Below, in pieces: positions 13,836-18,068 of a stretch of DNA of 18,068 nt (its first letter is position 1; every line of letters begins with the position of its first letter). This DNA comes from Candidatus Njordarchaeum guaymasense. Its GTDB lineage: Archaea; Asgardarchaeota; Njordarchaeia; Njordarchaeales; Njordarchaeaceae. A program made the translations under genes and the position numbers. The notes below the pieces were generated by a model. The model did not search any database. It saw nothing but the letters and a program-made list of their open reading frames with translations, and was not told where the DNA came from. The stretch is from the NCBI GenBank assembly GCA_030587605.1, contig JAUQYT010000346.1, forward strand, positions 1-18,068, written 5' to 3'.

Positions 13836-15260
13836 TTGTCGCCGAATGCAGCCATACGTGACTTTGCTCAGAGGGTTTTTGAAGATCTCTCAAAGATGAA
13901 TGAAGTAGATCAGTTGGAGATCTACTGCTCACATAATCAAATACGGGCACTTCGAATAGTAAACACGGACATCCTTGAATCAAAACTAAACAAAGATTCA
14001 GGGATTGGTGTAAGAGTTCTAAAGAGCGGGTTTATCGGCTATGCTTCTCGGACTTCACTGACAATAGAAGCTGCGAGAGAAGCCTACAGGAAAGCGACCA
14101 AGGTCGCGAATTCCAAGGTGGGTGAAAAGGAGAACGTGAGTTTCGCAAAACCGCCCGACAACAGGACCAAGAAGTTCTTAGACAGTAGCTTCTCAGACGA
14201 GAGACTTCGAAATCTCAAAGAAGAAGAGCTGGCTGAACTTGGAAAGAGAATGATTGACTCTGCGCTCGCCCGCGATAATCGTGTTCATGACTGCTCAGGA
14301 TCAATGACAGTGGTAGGCTACGAATTCGCCATTACGAATTCAAATGGTGTTGACTCACATGATATGGGTGGCCATTTCTATGCCACTCTCACTTCTATGA
14401 CAAAGGACGGAGACTTGACTGCTCAAGGTTTTGACACACTAGTGACCCGCAAATATTCGAAGCTAGTTGACGGGGTGGAACATGTTGGAGAGAAGTCTGC
14501 GGAAATGAGCGTGGAGAGTTTGGGACCCAAGCAGCCATCATCAGGGAGATACGACATAATCTATACTCCTAGCTGCATGAGTTTAACGATGAGGAACCTC
14601 GCGGGAATGGCAAATGCCCGCAGAGTCCATGATGGCTTGTCAATGTTCACCGAGTTCTTAGGCAAGCAAGTCGCATCCGATGTGGTGAACGTAGTTGAAG
14701 ATGGGAGATTCGAAGACGGGAAGGGAAGTGCTTCAGTTGACGATGAAGGGCTACCAACTGGGCGCACAGTCATTATAGAGAACGGTCTGCTCAAGTCCTT
14801 CTTCCACGATTCCTACACCGCCACAAAGTTCGGCGTTCAAAGCACCGGCAATGGTTTCCGAGTCCTTACTCAGGTCGGTGGAAGCACGCTCGAAGGCAAG
14901 AGATATGATTTTCCTCCAACCTGCTCATCCGCGAACTTCGTCATTCTGCCAGGTGACTCAACTGAAGAAGAGATAATCCAGGATACAAAACGTGGCATCA
15001 TACTTGGATGGACTAGGTACGAGCGACTCCTCAACAGTAGGGCTGGAGCGTTCACCTCAAACGCCAGAAGTGGAAACCTCATGGTGGAGAATGGAGAGGT
15101 GAAGTACCCCGTCTACGGCTTTAGGATCCACGACAACTACATGAACGTGCTGAAGTCAATAGACCGTGTAGGCAAGAACCTAGAACAGAAAGGACACTGG
15201 GGAACAGCCTCAATCTCCCCAACGTTCAGAACACGTGGAATACAGATAATCTCGATCTAA
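13836..15260 (+). CDS. tldE: TldE/PmbA-type partner subunit of the TldD protease
   Basis: This 474-aa protein is homologous in layout to TldD but lacks the HExxxH zinc motif, as expected for the non-catalytic partner that completes the closed peptide chamber. Family features are the N-terminal GIGVRVLKSGFIGYAS (about 48-63), the middle SSGRYDIIYTP segment (about 230-240), and the C-terminal GDSTEEEIIQDTKRGI and TSNARSGNLMVENGE blocks. It starts with TTG, 5 bases after the tldD stop, and has a well-placed AGAGGTGA. Both subunits being adjacent and complete suggests an active protease. The physiological substrate in archaea is not established, and no ribosomally made modified-peptide genes were noticed next to it. 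Confidence 0.9.
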   Translation: MSPNAAIRDFAQRVFEDLSKMNEVDQLEIYCSHNQIRALRIVNTDILESKLNKDSGIGVRVLKSGFIGYASRTSLTIEAAREAYRKATKVANSKVGEKENVSFAKPPDNRTKKFLDSSFSDERLRNLKEEELAELGKRMIDSALARDNRVHDCSGSMTVVGYEFAITNSNGVDSHDMGGHFYATLTSMTKDGDLTAQGFDTLVTRKYSKLVDGVEHVGEKSAEMSVESLGPKQPSSGRYDIIYTPSCMSLTMRNLAGMANARRVHDGLSMFTEFLGKQVASDVVNVVEDGRFEDGKGSASVDDEGLPTGRTVIIENGLLKSFFHDSYTATKFGVQSTGNGFRVLTQVGGSTLEGKRYDFPPTCSSANFVILPGDSTEEEIIQDTKRGIILGWTRYERLLNSRAGAFTSNARSGNLMVENGEVKYPVYGFRIHDNYMNVLKSIDRVGKNLEQKGHWGTASISPTFRTRGIQIISI

Positions 15261-15344
15261 CATTCGCTTGTCGAATACCAGATTCTAGTACTGTTCTTCG
15301 TCTACAACTGCCCACTAATAGTATCAGCCCCGGAGATAAATCCA

Positions 15345-15351
15345 GAAAAAT
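15345..15351 (-). terminator. Oligo-T terminator of the tRNA-Tyr gene
   Basis: The minus strand reads ATTTTTC shortly after the encoded CCA. A T-run of five at the transcript end is typical of archaeal intrinsic termination. Confidence 0.45.
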
Positions 15352-15371
15352 ATGTGGTCCCGGCGGCAGGA

Positions 15372-15400
15372 CTCTCACCAACGGCCGTGTTGCCGTTGGA
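15372..15400 (-). other. tRNA-Tyr intron 3 (29 nt, T-loop)
   Basis: By eye this is a full bulge-helix-bulge. The outer helix is GCAGG/CCTGC. The central four pairs are TTCA/TGAG (one G-U). The three-base bulges are AGT on the 5' side and AGT on the 3' side. The inner helix is CCAACGG/CCGTTGG (7 pairs). Cleavage after the second bulge base on each side restores the T-loop TTCAAGT. Confidence 0.88.
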
Positions 15401-15422
15401 CTTGAACCTGCGACCAGACGGT

Positions 15423-15483
15423 GTCTGAACGGGGGCTAACCAATTGGTCTTGCGAGACACATCACAGAGTCATTTGCATCCCA
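15423..15483 (-). other. tRNA-Tyr intron 2 (61 nt, canonical 37/38 site)
   Basis: It lies directly after G37 in the anticodon loop. The outer helix is the anticodon stem, and CTG (32-34) pairs with CAG just before the 3' splice site. A fourth central pair would be T-T, and the inner helix is only GGG/CCC after an offset, so this is a relaxed bulge-helix-bulge. The intron contains a small hairpin, GTCT-cgca-AGAC. Confidence 0.8.
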
Positions 15484-15500
15484 CTACAGCCGCCCGCTCT

Positions 15501-15538
15501 AGAGTGCAGACCAAGGCAAGATTCCCCACCAAGTCTGT
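15501..15538 (-). other. tRNA-Tyr intron 1 (38 nt, D-loop)
   Basis: This is a textbook bulge-helix-bulge. The outer helix is GCTC/GAGC and the central helix AGTG/CACT. The three-base bulges are GTA and CTA, and the inner helix is CAGAC/GTCTG. Cleavage after the second base of each bulge leaves a normal AGTGGTAGAGC D arm. Confidence 0.9.
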
Positions 15539-15589
15539 ACCACTGAGCTACGCCGGGACACTCAGCGTTAGTAGCAAGTTACATGAGAG

Positions 15590-15599
15590 TTTATTAAGG
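15590..15599 (-). promoter_or_regulatory. TATA-like box of the tRNA-Tyr gene
   Basis: On the minus strand, CCTTAATAAA is centred about 37 bases before the first tRNA base, consistent with a precursor leader of about 10 bases. Confidence 0.5.
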
Positions 15600-15690
15600 A
15601 TTTTGGTGAGAAGTCCGGCCATTGTTACTCAAGGATTGTTTCAGTCGGATACCCGACCAGCCTTGTGAAGGTGTGTCCCAAAATGCTCTT

Positions 15691-17622
15691 TCAAATCTTG
15701 TCAGGAATGAGTTTCTTGACTGATGGGTATTTATCCAAGTCTTTGTGAGGGAGTAGTATTGATGCTATGAATTCACGCTTGAATTTCTCTTCCACCATCA
15801 GCTCCACGTACTTGATCCGTTTTGACAATCTATCTGCGAGTTCTCTGACTTTCATTGAGGTAAGGGCCATTTTTGCGCCTGACAGCGCTGTGTTTCCCGC
15901 GAAAGTGATTTTCCCGGTCGGAATGTCTGGTATGAGTCCTATGGTCTTGGCGTTTTCTGGGTTAATGTAATTGCCGAATGCTCCCGCTATGTATACTCGG
16001 TCTATGTCTTTTTCAGTTATTCCTTTTTTCTGCATGAGGACCTCACATCCTGTGTGGAGAGCTGCTTTGGCTAGTTGTATTTCGCTGATGTCTTTCGCTG
16101 AGACTGTGATATGCTTGTTGATGGCGGTTTCATCTTTCCAGATCACCACGAAGGATATTCCACCGCTTTCCTCCTCTTTTGTCTGGATCAGTCTTTCTGT
16201 CTTGATGGTTTCTTGATTGAATCTTCCTCTCGTTGATATGATTCCGGTTTTGAGTAGTTCGGCTACGATGTCGACCATCGCTGACCCGCACAGCCCTATT
16301 GGTTTCTCGTTGCCTATTGTTTCATACTTCACGTCGAATGTCTTTGGGTTGATTTTGACTTTCTCGATGGCTCCTGTGACGGCTTTCATTCCGTATTTTA
16401 TGTGGGTTCCTTCGAAGGCTGGTCCAGCCGCGCATGAGCATGATAGTATTTCCTTCTTGTTTCCCAAGAATACTTCGCCGTTTGTTCCGACATCAACGAG
16501 TAGGCTCATCTCGTCTTTTTCGTGTATGGATGTGGCTATTACGTCGGCCACTGCATCTGCGCCAACGTATCCTGCTACGCATGGTAGCACGTGTACGTTT
16601 CCTTGAGGGTGGATTCTTAGTCCAGTTTTCTTTGCTTCAACGTCCATGGATCTCTTTATAGCCGGGGGATAGGGTGCCAAGGATAGGAACTTTGGCTGTA
16701 TGCCTAGGAAGAGGTGTGTCATTGCGGTGTTACCTACAACGGTGACTTCGTGTATCTTCTTCATGTCGATGTCTGTTGCTTCCTTGCATGCTGATTCAAT
16801 CACGGTGTTGATTCCGTCTACAACTAGTTTTCTTATTTCTTCTTGGTTTTCGGTGGATTGTGTGGCGTAGGCGATTCTGGTTAGGACGTCTTCGCCGTGT
16901 TGTATCTGGGGGTTTTCAAGCATGCCTGCTGAGAGCACTTCTCCAGTGTTTAGGTTGACAACGTAGCCGACGATCTTTGATGTTCCTATGTCGATTGATG
17001 CCCCGTAGTTCCTTGCTGTGGTGTCTCCAGCCTCGATGTCAATGATCTGTTGATTGTTCCACAGCGTGACTGTGACATCCCAGTTCCCTTCGCGTATGAC
17101 TGTGGGAAGGATTCCTGAGGCCCCATAGGTAAGTTTGAGGTTCCTGAGTTCGGTGACATCCTCTATTCTGGTGATTAGTCCTTCATCGTCGGCCGTGGGG
17201 TTCATGATGGTTGGCTTCCGCAAGGTTAGGTGGAGTTTCTGAATTGCGGGGTTGAGCTGGACGGGCTGCTCCATCCCCTTTATCTGTATTCTTCTTACAC
17301 CCACTCGACTCTCGTTAGGTACTAAAATGGTTATTGTGCTTGTGGTCAGGGGCTCCTTACCCTTGATTTGTGCTTGGCAGGAGAGTCGATACCCACTCTC
17401 GATCTCCTTCTGGGTAAGCAACTCCTCTTCGGAGTCTGTTCGACCATCGAGCAAGCTTGAGCCACTCACGATCACGACCCTGCATTTTCCGCATGTTCCC
17501 TCGCCACCGCATTCGGATCTTATTCCCACTCCTAGTTCTTTTGCGGCGTCAAACAAGCGGGTTCCACTCTTGAATTGTCCTCTTCTTCCGTCGGGTTCAA
17601 ATACAAGTGTGATGAGCCCCAT
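15691..17622 (-). CDS. RACo-like corrinoid activator: [2Fe-2S] ferredoxin domain fused to ASKHA ATPase
   Basis: This 643-aa protein resembles RACo, the ATP-dependent reductive activator that returns inactive Co(II) corrinoid proteins to Co(I). The N-terminal plant-type ferredoxin domain has Cys38, Cys44, Cys47 and Cys82 (C-x5-C-x2-C-x34-C). A linker and middle domain follow to about 205. The C-terminal ASKHA domain has the phosphate-1 loop DIGTSKIVG (211-219), VVGNTAMTHLFLG (295-307), the phosphate-2 loop DVGTNGEVFLG (377-387), CAAGPAFEG (397-405) and a terminal AGAFGNYINPENAKTIGLIP segment. Length is normal for RACo. No corrinoid protein or methyltransferase gene is beside it. The start is ATG 17622; a TTTAA box near 17687 may be its promoter. 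The upstream nucleotidyltransferase gene is on the same strand, 130 bases away. Confidence 0.9.
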   Translation of the reverse strand: MGLITLVFEPDGRRGQFKSGTRLFDAAKELGVGIRSECGGEGTCGKCRVVIVSGSSLLDGRTDSEEELLTQKEIESGYRLSCQAQIKGKEPLTTSTITILVPNESRVGVRRIQIKGMEQPVQLNPAIQKLHLTLRKPTIMNPTADDEGLITRIEDVTELRNLKLTYGASGILPTVIREGNWDVTVTLWNNQQIIDIEAGDTTARNYGASIDIGTSKIVGYVVNLNTGEVLSAGMLENPQIQHGEDVLTRIAYATQSTENQEEIRKLVVDGINTVIESACKEATDIDMKKIHEVTVVGNTAMTHLFLGIQPKFLSLAPYPPAIKRSMDVEAKKTGLRIHPQGNVHVLPCVAGYVGADAVADVIATSIHEKDEMSLLVDVGTNGEVFLGNKKEILSCSCAAGPAFEGTHIKYGMKAVTGAIEKVKINPKTFDVKYETIGNEKPIGLCGSAMVDIVAELLKTGIISTRGRFNQETIKTERLIQTKEEESGGISFVVIWKDETAINKHITVSAKDISEIQLAKAALHTGCEVLMQKKGITEKDIDRVYIAGAFGNYINPENAKTIGLIPDIPTGKITFAGNTALSGAKMALTSMKVRELADRLSKRIKYVELMVEEKFKREFIASILLPHKDLDKYPSVKKLIPDKI

Positions 17623-17682
17623 CGTGATGCAATCCCCGTTCTTGCCTGTGGCACTAGTCTATGGACTCTATCTATGAGACTG

Positions 17683-17693
17683 CCTTAAATTAC
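17683..17693 (-). promoter_or_regulatory. TATA-like box upstream of the RACo-like gene
   Basis: The minus strand reads GTAATTTAAGG. Transcription would begin near 17662 with a leader of about 40 bases, suggesting the gene need not depend on the upstream nucleotidyltransferase. Confidence 0.35.
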
Positions 17694-17752
17694 ATTGGTA
17701 AGCAAGGCGGGCTTACGGGGAAGGAAACGAAGCTGTACTGCTTTCTGGCTTA

Positions 17753-18068
17753 CTATATTCCTATGTATGTGCTGTCCCCTATGACGAAGCGGGATCCCGA
17801 AGGTTTGGCGATGCTTGATATTATTTTGGAGTCTCGTCCTATTAGGCTGTCCACGATTCTCTTGTCGCAGTTTATAGTTGCGCCGTCCATGATTATGGAG
17901 TTCTCAATCTCTCCGCCGATGATCGTTACGTTGTTTCCTATGGATGTGTATGGCCCGATATAGCTGGCGGGACCTATCTTGCAGTTTTCTCCGATTATTG
18001 CCGGTCCTCTTATCGTGGTGTCCTTCTGTATTTTGGAGTTCTTGCCTATTTCGACGTTGCCGACTATG
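17753..18068 (-). CDS. Glucose-1-phosphate thymidylyltransferase (long RmlA type), C-terminal end (truncated)
   Basis: This is an open frame entering from the window edge and ending at a TAG at 17753-17755; 105 codons are visible. It is a left-handed beta-helix of hexapeptide repeats (NVEIGKNSKIQKDTTIRGPAIIGENCKIGPASYIGPYTSIGNN is split here over turns of six residues). It is then followed by GGEIENSIIMDGATINCDKRIVDSLIGRDSKI, the tail characteristic of long archaeal/actinobacterial sugar-1-phosphate nucleotidyltransferases. The terminal strand is SRFVIGDSTYIGI. The enzyme forms dTDP-glucose (or another NDP-sugar) for surface glycans. The catalytic N-terminal domain is outside the window, so nucleotide preference is unknown. 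It is upstream of the RACo-like gene on the same strand. Confidence 0.82.
   Translation of the reverse strand, partial: IVGNVEIGKNSKIQKDTTIRGPAIIGENCKIGPASYIGPYTSIGNNVTIIGGEIENSIIMDGATINCDKRIVDSLIGRDSKIISSIAKPSGSRFVIGDSTYIGI

Larger units (their letters stand above)
15355..15557 (-). tRNA. tRNA-Tyr (GTA anticodon) with three introns and encoded CCA
   Basis: The 203-base gene is read on the minus strand from 15557. Spliced exons give 75 bases including CCA. Acceptor stem is CCCGGCG/CGCCGGG; positions 8-9 are TA; the D arm is GCTC-AGTGGTA-GAGC. The anticodon stem GGCGG/CCGTC has one G-U pair, with loop CTGTAGA and anticodon GTA (15485-15487). The T arm is GCAGG-TTCAAGT-CCTGC, followed by A73 and CCA. 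The C1-G72 pair and A73 are the archaeal/eukaryotic identity elements of tRNA-Tyr. Exons in precursor numbering are 1-19, 58-74, 136-157 and 187-203. A TATA-like box about 37 bases upstream and T5 after the CCA frame the gene. Splicing of the D- and T-loop introns needs a broad-specificity tRNA endonuclease, not encoded here. Confidence 0.93.

Noticed and set aside
15355..15557. tRNA pseudogene or two overlapping tRNA fragments
   Set aside because: Removing three segments with bulge-helix-bulge junctions restores every stem of one tRNA-Tyr, which broken fragments would not do.
15444..15668. A 74-aa plus-strand open frame
   Set aside because: It runs antisense through most of the tRNA-Tyr gene and its promoter; the tRNA explains the sequence.
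17661..17963. A 100-aa plus-strand open frame near the window end
   Set aside because: It is antisense to the hexapeptide-repeat end of the nucleotidyltransferase, whose minus-strand reading is clearly a beta-helix protein.

Overview
The window looks archaeal, most likely a TACK-group lineage such as Bathyarchaeia; the phylum is inferred, not proven. The evidence is a tRNA-Tyr gene with three bulge-helix-bulge introns, TATA-like boxes at archaeal spacing (one predicting a leaderless mRNA), a Rab-like small GTPase, an M29-type aminopeptidase, a TldD/TldE pair, a RACo-like corrinoid activator and a long-form sugar-nucleotide transferase. Ribosome binding sites of the GGAGG/AGGTGA type occur beside leaderless starts, and several genes start with TTG. 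No insertion sequence, CRISPR array, phage gene or rRNA was seen.

Layout. 1-566 (minus): N-terminal part of an M24-type peptidase, cut by the window edge. 765-1820 (plus) and 1852-3651 (minus): a Gfo/Idh/MocA dehydrogenase and a TPP-dependent acetolactate synthase/IolD-like enzyme, convergent with a hairpin between them. 3800-5724 (plus): an MFS transporter with a C-terminal zinc-ribbon remnant, then a flavodoxin. 5814-5864: a long imperfect hairpin. 5878-6869 (minus): two unrecognised membrane or membrane-anchored proteins. 7143-8138 (plus): an M29-like aminopeptidase. 8252-8515 (minus) and 8766-9335 (plus): a small zinc protein and a Rab-like GTPase, divergent. 9395-10150 (minus): a short-chain dehydrogenase. 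10241-10525 (minus) and 10890-12269 (plus): a winged-helix regulator and an isopropylmalate/homocitrate synthase-type enzyme, divergent across a 364-base region rich in small palindromes. 12394-15260 (plus): tldD-tldE. 15355-15557 (minus): tRNA-Tyr(GTA). 15691-17622 (minus): the RACo-like iron-sulfur ASKHA protein. 17753-18068 (minus): the C-terminal end of a glucose-1-phosphate thymidylyltransferase.

How the genes relate. Most genes are single or paired housekeeping and metabolic units rather than one large operon. Peptide breakdown or maturation recurs (M24 peptidase, M29 aminopeptidase, TldD/TldE). A sugar or polyol oxidation theme (dehydrogenase plus IolD-like enzyme, SDR) is possible but unproven. 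The RACo-like protein suggests corrinoid-dependent C1 metabolism elsewhere in the genome.

The most distinctive element is the tRNA-Tyr gene. Its 203-base precursor must lose 38, 61 and 29 bases from the D-loop, anticodon loop and T-loop to give a 75-base tRNA including an encoded CCA. Two of the three splice junctions form textbook bulge-helix-bulge structures by eye.
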